Below, piece by piece: positions 12,319-24,730 of a stretch of DNA of 64,000 nucleotides (positions are counted from its first letter, which is position 1; each line of letters starts with the position of its first letter). The position numbers were made by a program, and so were the translations under genes. Source of the stretch: Aquila chrysaetos chrysaetos (Eukaryota > Chordata > Aves > Accipitriformes > Accipitridae); assembly GCF_900496995.4 (NCBI RefSeq), contig NC_044009.1, forward strand, positions 10,572,001-10,636,000, written 5' to 3'. Below the pieces are notes generated by a model. That model worked only from the letters and a program-made list of their open reading frames with translations, did not search any database and was not told the origin of the DNA.

Positions 12319-15300
12319 TAAAGCAAGAGCGGGTGAGTTAGTAAGACTGCAGATGCACAAGGGTGAGATACCTTGGGCTTGCGTAGAAGAGCAGGTTGTC
12401 CCACATGCTTGGGACCTTCCTCCCAGAGCCGCTGCGACAAGCCCCAGGACACAACAGTAGCATCCCATGGTACCAGCTGGGGTGAGAACAGCCCTCCCTC
12501 ACCATCCCAAAGGACCCAGGACAGACCTCAGCTCCGCCAGACACCCCCAGGCTGTCCAGGAGGCTGGTTTGCAAACAGTGGTGGCCACGTCGCTCATGTG
12601 CCTGGGTCCTCAGCATCCTCTGCAGGCTCCGCGCTCACGGGCGGATGCAGCTTTGGATCAGTCCTCGTTCGCCCTGTGCTCGCTCCCTGCTCCACACGCT
12701 CCTGCCTCCTTAAAAAGAAGTGGTGACATCCCCCACTAGAGAAAAGACTGTTTCCCAGCAGCACAGTTATCTAGGTAGGGATTTTTTAAGCCATGCGATT
12801 AACACCTGAAACAGTCTTGCAAAATGTGTTCCTCTGTCTTCTCCAAGTGCTCAGGTTTGCTATTTAACTGCATCCAAATTGTATTGACATAAACACAGTA
12901 AGAAGAGGTTATTCCAGCTGTGGGCCAAAATAAAAAGAAGCCATGTTGCAAAGAGGCTGCTGTTCAGACCAGAAACTCCGCTTCTCTGGGATCTGGTAGT
13001 GTGTGTGCAGGATCTTCCAGCGGCCACAGGGAAAAGCAGCTCGGCTCTCAGTCCTCCCAGGGACATGCGCCAGCGGGGGGGGGAGCTCCCAGGCACCCAC
13101 AGCTCCACAGGGCCAGGAGAGAGAGCCGCTCTGTAGGACTACTCAGGTTTCTTTAAACCAAGTTTCCAGTCCCAAAGTGCCATCCAAGCAGGGCCACTTC
13201 ATCTCCGCTGCCTCCTCCTCCTCAGGACAGGCAGGAGGGATGGGATCCATCTGCCAGGGAATGGATCAGAAGCCCCAGGAGCATCCAGCAGTGCTGCAGG
13301 GAGACGTCCACAGGCTTGGCTCCTTCCAGCTGCCAGCAGCCCAGGGCGGCTTTACCTCCTCACCAGCTCCCACGGCAGAGAGCGGCAGCCCAGATAAGGT
13401 TTTGCGAACAGAAGTCCCACCAGCTGATAAGGAGATGAAGAGCCCGCAGAGCCTCCCGAGCACAGCATCCTCCCCAGTTGCTCCAGCCCATCCCAGGGGC
13501 CTCAGCAGCCAAATGATGCTGTCGGAGCTGGGAGGTGCCAACTATCCCCAAGCCAAACCCGTGCTGGTGGGTGCTGCCCATGGCCGATTTGCCACAGCCC
13601 TTCTCCTAGTCTTTAAAAGAAATTCTTAAAATAATGTTTGCGAAAGCTCCGATCCACCTGTCAAAAATCCCCAGGCACTGATGCCAAAGCAGTTATGTCA
13701 CAGGCTGTAAATCACTTTGCACAGCACCTGTTTCATCTTTGAAGGCACGTGCTTGCAAGGAATCCCAGCCATTGAGACCGACGAGCCATTGAAGATGGAA
13801 ATAAAATCAGGCACAAGCCTCTGCGCCGGCAGCAAGCAGCTCCGGCACCTGCTATATTTAACAGTGGGAGGAGGCAGCTTGACTTCCCAGGTGCTGCCTG
13901 CATCCTCCTCATCATCACCAGCCAAGACCTTGATGTACCAGCCCACCCCAGCCCCAAATCGATGCAGAGAAACTCAATGCAAGAGAAGATGAACGAAGTC
14001 AGGCTGTCTCATGTAGCCATCCCCACCACCAGACTGGGGCGACCCTGGCCAGCTTCGTAAACCCCTAAGGGTGGGGATGCCCCATCTCCAGGGACATGTC
14101 CCAGGGCTGTCCTCCTTCCTGGGAATGGGGATTTCCCCAGCATTCGACCCAGCCCAGGCTGCTGGCCTGTGCGTGGGGGGACACCCATAGCCCTACACGT
14201 GTCCCAGTTCCCCCACGCTCTCAGGACTGGACCCACAAAAGCATTCTTGCAGCATCCCCATCCCCTGTGTGGCTACGTGCTCTTGCTGAGGAATCCCAGA
14301 GATCTGGTGATAAGACGTAAGACCAGCTCTGGACAGCTAAGCCACCAAATTTACAAGGCAGGCAGATAAACAGAAAGGTTATCTCCATGCCAGGACGGCC
14401 TTCAGAGCAAACATGTCCCAGGAGCCATCACAAAGGAGGGCTGGCAGAACAGGCCCTGCAGTCCTTGGACATTGAACCAAGGAAAAAAAAAAAAAAAAAA
14501 AAAAAAAAACAGAAGGAAAGAAAAAAAAGCCACACCAACCCTCTTGCAAATTCTTTTAAAACCCGATTCGCAGCCTGCCTTTGGTAGACCGCCAAGTCAG
14601 CTGGGTGAAACGGGCACCTCCCTGCCAGCGGTGACCAGCACCAGCGGTGCTCTCCCAACATTTAACCATTTAACCCCTCTGCGCACTATGTGAAGTCTCC
14701 CTGGGGTCCCCTGGTGTGGCTGCTCAAAGGTGGGGGGGGATGCCGCTTCTGCTTGGCAAAGGGTCCAATGCCCAATATCATGCCAGGAGCCGGGACACCG
14801 GTGGAGGTGGGGGGGCAGAGAAGGGCATGAATAGCTCTGAGTAACCGCTGTTGAACCAGCTCCCGGCCCTCCAGCTCAGTTTGGCCGTGCTGGACGGTCT
14901 CCAGGGACCTAAAATAGTCAATTCAGAATTTCACATAGGAATAATATTCCCATCTCTGAAGAGCTCCAAGGGGAGCTTTGTTCCTTTGGTCCCTGGGGAG
15001 GCACCCACACACGGAAAGTCACAAAGCCAGCCCAGGGCGCTTTGAGAGCTTCTCCAAGTGTTCCCAGACATGCTCTGGGAGTGGTGGGCATCCCCGTTGC
15101 CCAGGCCGCTCTCTTCCCTTCCGTGACGTGACCCAGCTGCCAGCAGAGCCAGCCTCCGCACAGCCATGCTCGAGCTGTTCCTAGATGACATGAAGCCTTG
15201 CTCCAGCAAATGATCCACCAATTTCATGGCCCAACGCCTGTCCGACTTCCAGCTCACCTGTACCTGGGGCAGCCGCTTACCAACACGTCTTGCCCAGCAG

Positions 15301-16386
15301 ACGATGACAGTGAGGGGGCACGAGCCATGCCTCGTAACGTGCTGGCAAGCTGACAACACTCAGCACAAGCAGAAGACAGCCAGAACATCACCCTGGATAA
15401 AAGCCACCCTTGCCTGGTTTTGGATCATCACTTGCAGCTCAGCTGCTTTTGCAAACGGGGTTCCTAGGCTGCAAAGTGGGGTCGGGGGTCCCTGTGTCAG
15501 CCGTGGCGCTCTCTGCCGCCTCATCCTGGGCACGCATCCAGAGACCGGCTGCAAGGGGAGGAGGGCTTTCAACCGGTCTGGCAGCCGGGAGGAAGCTTCC
15601 CCGTCGGGGAGGTAAAGTTCACCAGGAGAATAGGCAGCTCGTGCGCTCAGGCAGTGGGAGAACCGGCTCACGTGCCCCGTGGGGAAAAAAGGGCTGGTAA
15701 GCTGAATCAGCACCGAATTCCCCTCTCCCGAGGCACCAGCAGCTTGAGAGTGAGATGAGCAGGTTGTTTCACTGAGCCCCAAAGGCAGGGGAAAGCCGGG
15801 GAGCAGCGTGGGAGGTGTTGCATCCCTGGGGCACACGTTCGAGGCTCAAGGCTTCCTACCGCTCGCAACGCTTCCAAGGACACACAGTCACCAGGATGAC
15901 TTCTGCAGGCGCGGCAGAAACCGCTAACACATGCAGCATGGCCACTTTGGGGCAATGCCATCCCGTCTGTCCCACAACCAGAACGGACCAGACAAACCAC
16001 TCTCGCCCCAGTAAAGCCTCTGAGCACACTGCAGCCAGGCATCTCTCAGGGGTTGCCCAGCACAGCATTTCCCCGGCATCCTTCCCCAGTGCCCCATTGA
16101 TGTGAGGGGCACACGGGACCCCAACCCTGCCACCCTCAGTGGCCACGAGGAACGTGGGCATTGAAGGGTTGCATGGGGGGAAACTCCCCCCATCACCCTT
16201 CTCTTTGGGGACCACGGACTGGGCGTAGCATTCGACCCGAGGGGACACACAACCCCATGCCTGCTGGGGAGCAGGGCCACGTTCACAGCGCATCCCAGGG
16301 GATGGGGGGCTTCAGGACAGAAAACGGGTCCGGGACCCCGGGCATGGCGGCAGGGACCCCCCTCCCCAGCATCCCGCCCACATTAC
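12319..16386. other. No supported coding exon; presumed intron 2, proximal part
   Basis: No conserved exon found. A 627-base plus-strand open frame at 13,003-13,629 is Ser/Pro-rich and lacks a recognisable domain or family resemblance, so I do not call it. A 27-base poly-A tract at 14,483-14,509 followed by A-rich sequence is the only simple repeat of note. Confidence 0.4.
14483..14509. repeat. Poly-A tract
   Basis: Twenty-seven consecutive A residues followed after a short break by another A-rich run to about 14,528. No retrotransposon body precedes it, so I classify it as simple repeat rather than a retroposed tail. Confidence 0.85.
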
Positions 16387-16454
16387 CGGGCTCCTGGGAA
16401 GCGGCGGGGACCAGCAGGACAAAGAGCCCGAGCAGCAGCCGCCGCGGGGGGCAC
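16387..16454 (-). CDS. Coding exon 2 of an unidentified secreted/membrane protein gene
   Basis: This 68-base minus-strand exon has a strong acceptor (ttcccgcag at its 5' side) and a GTAATG donor. Joined to the 11 coding bases of exon 1, it encodes a classic signal peptide: N-terminal Met-Arg-Pro-Gly-Cys with two Arg residues, then a Leu/Val-rich hydrophobic core (LLLGLFVLLV), then a small-residue cleavage site (Ala-Ala-Ser before Gln-Glu-Pro). The join leaves one base over (phase 1), typical of signal-peptide exons placed before Ig, fibronectin III or EGF domain exons. No later exon was found in the remaining 16.4 kb, so intron 2 probably exceeds that length. I cannot name the gene; a cell-adhesion or receptor protein is an inference from the exon phase only. 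Confidence 0.6.
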
Positions 16455-16534
16455 CTGCGGGAAGGGAAGAAGAGAGCAAGAGGTTACCCACCCTCCCGCC
16501 GGCTCCGGGCTGCCCCCCGCCCGGCAGCCCCCGG

Positions 16535-16960
16535 CCGAACCGGTGGGCCCCCCACTCCCGCAGCCCCAGGGCGCCCCGGCTCCTCGGGGGTCCCCACCAT
16601 ATACCGGTTCCCCCCCAGCCTCGGCGGCACCGGTGCACCGGAGTCTCGGCGAACCCCAGCACCTGTGGCTCCGGGGTCCCTGCGGTACCGGTGCCCCCGG
16701 GGTCCCCCCACAGTATACCGGTGCCCTCCAGCCTCGGCAGCACCGAAATCCCGGTGCCTCCCAGCCCCGGCGGCTTCGGGCTGCCGCTCTACCGGTGCCC
16801 CCTCAGCCCCGGCAGCTCCGGGGTCCCGGTGTACCGGGGTCCCGCTGAGCCCCACGCCCGGCTGCTCCGGGGTTCCCGCGCTACCGGTGCCCCCCCCAGC
16901 CCCGGCAGCTCCGGGGTCCCGGTGCACCCCGGCGCCCGGCAGCCCCCCGGCCCCGTCGCT
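16535..16960. repeat. GC-rich imperfect repeat with clustered ACCGGT palindromes in intron 1
   Basis: The segment repeats blocks of the type taccggtgcccc ... agccccggcagctccggggtcc at irregular spacing (tens of bases). At least seven ACCGGT palindromes fall within about 350 bases. The plus strand stays open here only because the repeat is Pro/Gly/Ala-rich; I do not regard that as coding. Confidence 0.6.
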
Positions 16961-16963
16961 CAC

Positions 16964-16974
16964 CCTGGGCGCAT
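16964..16974 (-). CDS. Coding exon 1 (start codon) of the same secreted/membrane protein gene
   Basis: The minus strand reads a start codon in a good context (caccATGcg) followed by eight more coding bases and a GTGAGC donor. Only this reading joins in frame to the signal-peptide exon at 16,387-16,454 and yields a proper hydrophobic core. The exon sits inside a CpG island, as expected for a first exon. The 5' UTR runs upstream to an undetermined start site, probably within 16,975-17,200, through the GGCTC repeat. Intron 1 is about 0.5 kb and very GC-rich. Confidence 0.6.
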
Positions 16975-17004
16975 GGTGCCCGCTCGCTGCCGGCAGCGCG
17001 GCGC

Positions 17005-17047
17005 GGCTCGGCTCGGCTCGGCTCGGCTCGGCTCGGCTCGGCTCGGC
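17005..17047. repeat. GGCTC pentanucleotide repeat
   Basis: About eight perfect or near-perfect GGCTC units, directly upstream (minus-strand sense) of the start codon at 16,974. It probably lies in the 5' UTR or core promoter and is likely length-polymorphic. Confidence 0.9.
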
Positions 17048-17053
17048 ACGGCC

Positions 17054-17096
17054 TGGGGGGCGGGGAAGGGAGGGACGGGGAGGGGACGGGAGGGGC
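17054..17096. promoter_or_regulatory. G-quadruplex-prone tract near the presumed transcription start
   Basis: The plus strand carries at least six runs of three or more G separated by one to three bases. This fits the usual G-quadruplex pattern and is also GC-box-like. It lies about 80-120 bases upstream of the start codon of the minus-strand gene, so it is on the template strand. Confidence 0.5.
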
Positions 17097-17500
17097 GGCC
17101 CGCCCCGGGCTGGCGGCGGAGCAGGGGCCGGGGGCCGGGGCTCAGCCCGCCCCCAGCCCCCGGTCCCGGGGCTTGCAGGGCCGCTGGGCTCCTGCGGCAG
17201 GGAGGGGGTCGGGGACATCCCCCCGCCTCCCCGGGGCGTCCGGGCTCTGCGCCAGCCCCAGCCCAGCCGGTGTGCGGGGGGCACGGCCCGGCTCCCCCAC
17301 CAGCATCTCTCCCCGAGGAGCATCCTCTCCCCGGGCGCCGGGGAGCACCCTCACTCCCAAAGGGCACCGGCAGCCCGGCCCTGCCCTGGCATCTCCTGCT
17401 CCACCAAGCCCAGGGGTTTCGGCTCGCGGGCCAGGCCTGGTCTTGAAGGAGGGAGTGAATCAGCGAGCTGAGCTCATTCCCTCTCCTCTCCCCTATCCCA

Positions 17501-20500
17501 GCCCCGGGGGCACCAAGCAGGGAAGGGTGCTCCCACCCGGGCACCCCATGCCCTCCTCTCCTGGCTCTTCCCTACCCCAGCCGCCCCTCGCTCCACCCCA
17601 CTGCGTGGAGGGGGCTTGGGAACTCCACGAGCCTCCCCTGCCGCTCTGGCTGTTCATGCGATGAACCTAGCCCACCCCGACAGGATGGGGGGCCTGGGGG
17701 GCCCGGAGCACCCTCCCGGTGCGAGAGGCCGGGCAGCAGCAGACCTCACCTCACGTTTCCCGCGCAGGGAAAGGAGTTAAAGCTGGCGCTGCTGCCCGCT
17801 TTCACCTCCTCCCCGTACCCCACCTTTCATCTCCCTCCAGCCCCAGCCCCGTGGAGGGCAGGATAATCCCCACAAAACCTGCCACACCTTGCTTTGTCTT
17901 CCACAGCATTTTAGTGCCCCGCGGCAGCAACCTTCTGAAATCCAAGCCCTGGAAACTTCCAGGGGATCTAGAAGTGATTCACTGATGATGGCAGAGGCAG
18001 TGTTTAGTCTAAGCCACGGTTTGGATCTAGCAGAATAAACCATGACATCCAGCTGCTCGGCTCCATGCTCACAGAGGTGCACACTATCACTATCCATCTT
18101 TTAACTGTAAATCTTTTAACCACACCTTGCACCATGGAGAGCCAAAGGCAGGCAGCCCCTCGGCACGACCCCAGTCTGGGGGCGATGAATAGACACCGAA
18201 GCTGCCTTTTGTTTGGGTGCAGAATGATTTCACGCGGTCGGGACTGTTAAATTTACGTGTTCCCGGCTGAATGCTGAGTGATTTACCATCCCTTTCTTCT
18301 CCTGCAGCTGGATTCCTTTCCTCCAGGTAGACGTTGATGTGCATTGCCCAAATACCTGAGCTGCACAAAAAGCAACACGTGGCAGCCCTGAGTCACTGGG
18401 CTGCCATTTCATGCAGGGTTTTTGGAGGGGTGGATGGGCTGCAGGAGGAGTTGCAACGGGCCTGGAGAGCATGGAGCAAGTGGGAGGAGAGTCCTGGGGC
18501 AAGGATGGTACTTGGAAAAATCTCCTTGAAAACAGAAAATGATCCTCCCCGATAGCGGCGGTCTCTTCAAAGTGAGCCAGCTTTTAATGGGCTTGATGGG
18601 AGAGGGCGGGTAAACGTTCCCGTTCCCGCGGGGTGAGAGAGGCCATGGGCAGCTCCAGGGCGGCTGCTCCGAGGATTGCTCTCGCTCAGCAGGGAAACAC
18701 GGCTCTGGCCCTTCCTGTCGTTACCAGTGCTGCGTGGGCCAGGAGGTACAAACCTGGTCGGGGCTACCCTGACCGCCTGCCTGGACCTTCCCACACACTA
18801 ATGCAGCCAGTGCTTCACCGAGAGCAGAGATGTTATCGCTGGGTGCTGCGAGCACCGAGGTGCAGGTGAATGTGGAGCTGCTTTACAGCCCAGACTTCCT
18901 CCTCGCTGCACCTCCAGGCTCTGCCTGGCCTGGCTGTGCTCCCCCAGCTCCCGCTGTGCTTGTTCAACAGGGAGAGAAACGGGGCAGGTTCAAGTGCATC
19001 ACTTTTTGCCAGCCCTCCCGCTTTCCCAGTGCCTACCAGTGGGTCTGTGCCCCAGCGCTGGCCCCATCACTGTGGGGCCGTCTCCCCTCAGCAGACCTCT
19101 GTGCAAAGCGCCTGGCTGACACCAGGGCAGTTTCCCATCGTAAAATATCCTCCCGCTGTGCTTTAAAGTTTGAGAGCCACGAAGGACAGATAATGAGGCT
19201 CATCTTTTCCCAAGCAAACAAACGCTTTTTGCCCGCCGCAGGGCGGGACATGCTGCCAGGGAGGCAGCTCTTTTGAAAGCCGACCAAATGGAAACCAGCG
19301 GTGCTCCGATGGTGGCTCTGCCGCTTGCAGCCGTGACTTTCCAAACCCCAGCCAAAAAGGCCCTCCTGCCCCGCAGGCTTCAAGCTCCAGCAAAGTTTTG
19401 GCATTTTTCATCTCTGCACAACTCCTCCTGGGTTCCTGCTGTTCCCCCACCCCTGCGCCTGGCTCCCACCCACTCCCTCCCGGCTGCATCCCGCAGCTGG
19501 TGGTCCCATGCTGCTGGGTGGCCCCAGGCAGGGTCACCCTGGTGCAGGGACAGAGGGGCTGCCCCAGCTCCCAGCACACAGCCCCTGCCAGCTCAGCGGC
19601 TGGGACAGCGCGGCAGCCAAAAAAATGTCACCCTGGCAACCCTGCAGGACGACTGGCCTGTTTTTCCCTCCTTTGGGCAGAGGGGAGGGGTTGGAAATGC
19701 TGGCCGCCATGGCCCAGGCACGTCCCTGGCAGGGACTCCAGGGCTGGCGCGCATGGCCTGCGTCCATGTCCCCTTTCCGAAGTGGCTTCGGCGTGACGGC
19801 TGCCCCTGCGCTGTGAAGGGCAGCGTGTCCCCAGGCTGCTGGGTGGCCCAAGGAGCTGTGACCTGTGTGCTGTGGGAGAGGTGGGGGTGCCAGCAGACAC
19901 CGTGAACTGTCTCCACCACCAAAAAAACATTGCTTGTGCACGGTTGCCTTTAGATGCTCCTGTGACTTGCAGCTGGGATACGGGCAGGGGGCTTAGTCCT
20001 GCTGCCCCCTTTCTTTTCCGCAGGGGGCTTAGTGAGGAGGCTGGGGAGCAGCCGGAGCCATAGGATTGGGGCCGAGAGGCAATAAGGGGCAAGAAGGCAA
20101 AGGACAATATTTGGCAAGTGTGCGTGCAGAAAAACAAAGGCTGCAGCAAGTGGAGGGAGCATCAAACCACCGACGGGCAGGGCTGTCCCATCTGCACCAA
20201 TCCCCAAGCTGTGGCCATGGCCAGTCCTGCCACTTTGATGTGCCATTTGTCCGTGTTAAAGCCACCTCCTCCTGGCTGCAGCCCCTGGGTGTGAGCACTC
20301 AGGACCACTGGCACCAGCCAGTTTTGCATCTCTCTGCCACATCCATTGTTCTGGCTCAGAAGGCCGTGTCCACTGATGGCCCAGACCCACCAGGACAGCA
20401 GTGGAAGAGCTGGTCCAGGAGGGATATCTGCTGCAAAGGGCAGCACCATGCCCTCCCTTCAGCTGACACCTTCAGCGAGGATCTGGCAAGGGATGATGTG

Positions 20501-23500
20501 ACAGTATCTTGGTCTGTGAAAGGCATCCCTCCTTTCCGGAGGTGAAGCACGCCCAGCCACGAAGGTGGGCGTTTGGGAAGGACCCAAAGAGCTCAGGCAG
20601 GGAGTGGGAATAATTGGAAATCCAGATATTCCTTCAACGAGGAAAGCTGGCAAGCACAAGAGCTTGGCTGAGTGGGGAGAACATTACCCACCCATGTAGG
20701 TGGGGGATGAGCTAAGCCAGGTTGGGGTGCCGGGAGGCTGGGAGTGTAGCAGCACCATGCCTGGCCCCAGCAGCCAGATCTGGTGGACACATTAGCAAGG
20801 GGCTGAAGAGGGCAGAAGGAGGTGTCACAGGGGCGGCCAAAGGCCTGGCCGGCAGCAGAAATGCTCCAGGATCTGCAGCTCATCTGCATCCCTCCCGCAG
20901 ATGCGAGGAGGATGGGACAGCGCAGGTTGCTGCAGCTTGTCAGGGAGGTGAGCTGGGGCCAGGGGACCATCGCACGCACCATCACGTCCTACCTCAGCAG
21001 GGACAGGACAGAATCCTGTCTGCAGCCCCCCACATCACGTGGTACCGCAGCCCCACCACCACCGCAGAGCCCGGAGCCCTGCACATACAGCTGGGCAGGC
21101 AGGGGATCCCAGCCCCAGTCATGTCCTGGAACTACTGCCTCTCTCCCTGGGCCCTGGGCTGTGAAGAGGTCTCATCTGGTGGAGTCGCAACATGATGGAG
21201 ATGGCTTGCCCTGTTCCCAAGCTGGATATCAGCAATAAAAGAGCCGAGCAACACATGAGATAGAAGGGCAAGCGAGAGCATTTGCTCCAGAGCCAGCAGA
21301 TACACAGCCCCTAATTCAGCAGAGGCACAGCTGAGAGCTCACCCCTCTACGCACAGTAACCTCCTCCCCAGGGAAGGAGGAGGGGGACCAGAGGAGGGAT
21401 CCCCCTTCCTATACCAGGGCTGGGGAGCCCCGTGCAGTGTTGGCAGGAAGAGAGCCAGCCCCAGACCCCCAGACCATGTGCGTCTTTTCTGCTCCCTGCC
21501 CACACCCCTGGGCAGTGCCTGCTCCCTCCCATTCAGCCTCCCCACCCGACACGGACACCTGGGGTGCCCCGGCAGCTCCTGCTCCCTCCTGGCTTCTCCA
21601 TGACTCATCCACTCCAGGGGAAAATCAATACTTCAGCACACATCACATGAAGGACTGAGAGAAGCATTTCATGGGAAAGGGGATGAGGCAGATGCTTCTC
21701 GCATGCCTCATCCCAGCAGCTCGCCTTTGGGTCTCTGCCTCTTGGCTGGCTGTGGGAAATGGCACTTGTTTCCCTTCCCGCTGTGCAGTCACGCTTGTAC
21801 ACCGCCAGTGGAAGATAAGAAGGGTAGAACTCTGCAGCCACGTGAAACCTTGGTGCATCTGCATCCCAGGTACAAGGTACAGGGCTGGTCCCCCACAGCT
21901 TCAGAGGGACCCCTCTTTGGAGCTGGGGTGAGGAGCATCTGCAACAATGGAGAGGATGGAGCAGCTGCCTGAGGAGTGAGACCACCCGGCGGGGCTCTGG
22001 GAGGGGAGGAGGGGGTGGAAGGGAAGGATGATGGGAGGCTACACGCTCACAGAGCTGGTGGGTGAGGCTCAGCGGAGAGAAGCTGAGAGTAGATCCCAGC
22101 AGGCGTTTCTGTCCCCAGCCACAGTGCTTGCTGCCAGGGTAGGGTGGGAAGGTGGATAGGACCAGCTAGAAAGGGAGGAGAGAAATTTATGGTCGTGAAC
22201 AGGTCCTAAAGAGCCTGGACAGGCATGTGCACACCAATATCCCTGATGTGATGACTACAGACACTATGGGAGTATGAGGGGACCAGCCCACAGAGAGGCC
22301 AGGCTCACAGCATCCCCCAGCAGCATCCCTTGTCGCTGCCTATGGAGATGTATGCCAGCCTGTGCTCCCATCACCCACCCAGGGGAGGACACTGGCTCCC
22401 CCTCTGCCCCTTCCCACTCTGACCCCTGCCTGAAGCCCCCATCCCTCTGCATGGCTGGGGCTCACTGGGAGCACTGGTCGTCCCCGGCTCTGCCAAACCC
22501 AGCATGGCTGGGAGAGGTCCCGAAGCCATCACCCAGAGCCCCGAGCCCCAGTCGGCTGTGATGCCTGAATTGCTCATGCAAGGGAGGAGTCCTCCCACAC
22601 TGGGACACCCTGGCTGCCAGCTCCAGCCCCTCCATGTCCCTCCTACAGCTGGCAGGGGCCACCCACAGCCTCCAGCTCCCAGCTGGGACAGTCCCCTGGG
22701 CTCTCCCTCCCCTCGCATGCCCTGCCTGTGGGCACTGTGCCCCAGCAACCTCTGCTCCCACACCCATCTCCCTGTTTTCCCCCAGAAAGTGCAGTTCAGT
22801 TCAAATCAACGGCTGCCTGCCCTGATTGGTGTGAGTCGGGGCCAGCAGCCACAGAGCAAGCAAACTGATCCGGATTCCTGCTTCCCTTCCACAGGCCTTT
22901 CAGAGAGACATCTTGAAAAGCAGTTTATTTTTAACATGAGAAAAAGAGCACGTTCCTCCTCCTTCCTGCATTGACAGACAGGTGCTTGCTCAAGGGAGAG
23001 CCTTGAAATTGGGCCAGGCAAGACAAGGTCTCCAGGAGAGAGCCGGGTCTGGCACAGTAATGGGGCTGAGCCCAGGCTGCCATTTCAGGGAAAGCCCTAT
23101 AAGCATCACCGTTGGCTTGCCAGGCACAACGCTGACGGGCTGTATGCAAGTCATGGCTGTCTCTGGCTCAGGCACAGGGAGCAGGATGCGGGCAGGAGGA
23201 CACGGGTCGCAGTGCAGGGTGGTGGCTGGAGGAGGGACCAGAGGGGCCCTGGGGATGCTGTGTCAGTGGTGAAGCATGCCTGCGTTTTCCCTGTGTGGAG
23301 GTAACGCTGAGAGCAAACAGCCCCAAAACTGAAGGTCCTGGCATGTGGCAGTGCTGCTTCCTTGGGGAGTCTCCCAGCAGCCCTGAGGTTACCATCTCCT
23401 CTCTCCCAGACTGCGCTCAGCACCTCCCCTGGAGAGAAACAGTCAACTTTGACTCAGCTGGGGAAAAAAAAAAAAAAGAAATCACTGTCTTTTGCTCCAG

Positions 23501-24639
23501 CAAGACTCAAAATAGGAGCTGTTTCCTCCTTGGAAAGAGGAAATTCCCAGCTCCCCATGGAGGACCTTGTGCTGGCTGGCTCTGTGGGACTGGACCGCCC
23601 CCAGCTGCTCAGTGGCTGGATGCCCTGACGTTCTGCTGCAGTTCCCCATGCCAGGATGCACTGAGCTGCCAGGCTTCCCACAGCCTGGGAGGGGATCTGG
23701 CCACTGGGAAGGATTGCTCCTGCTAGGATCCCCACTCTCGCGGATCCTCGTACCCACCTTGCGTAGGGTAGTGCTAGGACCTGACCACACGCCTGCTGAC
23801 AGCCAATGTGCCCCACCCCTTTCTGGCCTGGCTGGTGCTGGCCACCTCTGAGCTGTCCAGGACTGACTGACATTTAGCTTGTCTCTCCAGGATAACCCCA
23901 CCAGGATTTTTATTCCAATTTATCAGTCCTTCCTACTTGTCTGGGAAAAAAAAAAATGAACTGGGATGGGTGGGGGTGGGAATGCCCCCAGGGCAAAGAC
24001 CTGCCCCTGTGGCCATCCCATCCCTGTGCTCCCTGCTCACCTCCCGGTCCCTGCAGTTGACTTGCTGAGCTGTTCACCGCTGGTTTGAGCACATTTGTCA
24101 GGAGAGTCCTCAAGCCTGCTCCCAGCCCTCTTGCTTCCCTGTTTGTCTCTGACCTGCTGCGTTTTTTCAGCTTTCCTGTTCTTTTGGCAGACCTTCTGCT
24201 CTTCAGCATCAACCCTTTTCTTGTGCTCCCCGTTCTCTCCCATCAGCTGTGCGGGGGTTTTATGGGTTTGCCCTATTTGCTCTTTGCTCCATGTTTTACT
24301 GAGGCTCTTAATAAGGCATTTTTCTACAGCCTCCAGGAAGCTTGGAGGCCTCTGGCTTTCTGGACCACACCGCTGAGAGGTTTGGGATTGGCCTGTTTTT
24401 TTCTTTTTTGACACATTTCCTCATTTTTACACAGTCTCTTGTCTTGAAATTGAATAACCACATGCTGGATTTATTCAGCCTGCTCTTCCTTACCGTAAAA
24501 TTAAAACCAAGTGGTATCACAGCTGGCCTAGAGCCTCCCAAGCTAAGCCCCATGTGCTGTGCAAGAGCAGATCCAGAAAAGCATCTTCTCCTGGTGGTTC
24601 TCAGACTGCTTCTGGGGGGGATGGCACCATGTACTGCAT
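17501..24639. other. Gene-free stretch upstream of the CpG-island gene
   Basis: No exon with coherent splice sites and conserved motifs was found on either strand. Open frames of 100-200 codons are Pro/Gly/Ser/Trp-rich shadows of GC-rich sequence. A 14-base A-run lies at 23,464-23,477. Distal regulatory elements may be present but cannot be read from sequence alone. Confidence 0.4.
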
Positions 24640-24730
24640 TCAAAGGTTTTATCCTTACATCTTGTCCCCTGACACTTCAATCCAGTCCGCATGTGGGTAG
24701 TTGAAGTGCCCCCTTATTACAGCCTCCCCT
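24640..24730 (-). mobile_element. LINE (CR1/L3-type) endonuclease-domain fragment
   Basis: On the minus strand one frame reads ILGEAVIRGHFNYPHADW, which closely matches the G-D-F-N-Y-P block of the CR1/L3-type apurinic endonuclease domain. The catalytic Asp of GDFN is replaced by His. Flanking minus-strand sequence (24.3-25.0 kb) may be further decayed LINE sequence, but I cannot align it with confidence. It is an inactive fossil. Confidence 0.45.

Larger units (their letters stand above)
16400..17500. promoter_or_regulatory. CpG island / promoter region
   Basis: About 1.1 kb with very high G+C and abundant CpG, in sharp contrast to flanking DNA. It covers the two signal-peptide exons, intron 1 and the likely transcription start of the minus-strand gene. 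No TATA box is evident, as is usual for CpG-island promoters. Whether it also drives a divergent plus-strand transcript cannot be judged. Confidence 0.7.

Noticed and set aside
13003..13629. 208-codon plus-strand open frame, Ser/Pro-rich
   Set aside because: No domain, no family resemblance, no flanking exons; open frames of this length are expected in GC-rich DNA.
14483..14528. Poly-A tail of a retroposed gene
   Set aside because: No cDNA-like or LINE sequence precedes it and no target-site duplication is visible; treated as simple repeat.
16161..17471. 436-codon plus-strand open frame across the CpG island
   Set aside because: The peptide is a Pro/Gly/Ala/Arg low-complexity product of GC-rich repeats (including the GGCTC array) with no domain. 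The minus strand carries the credible splice-consistent signal-peptide exons.
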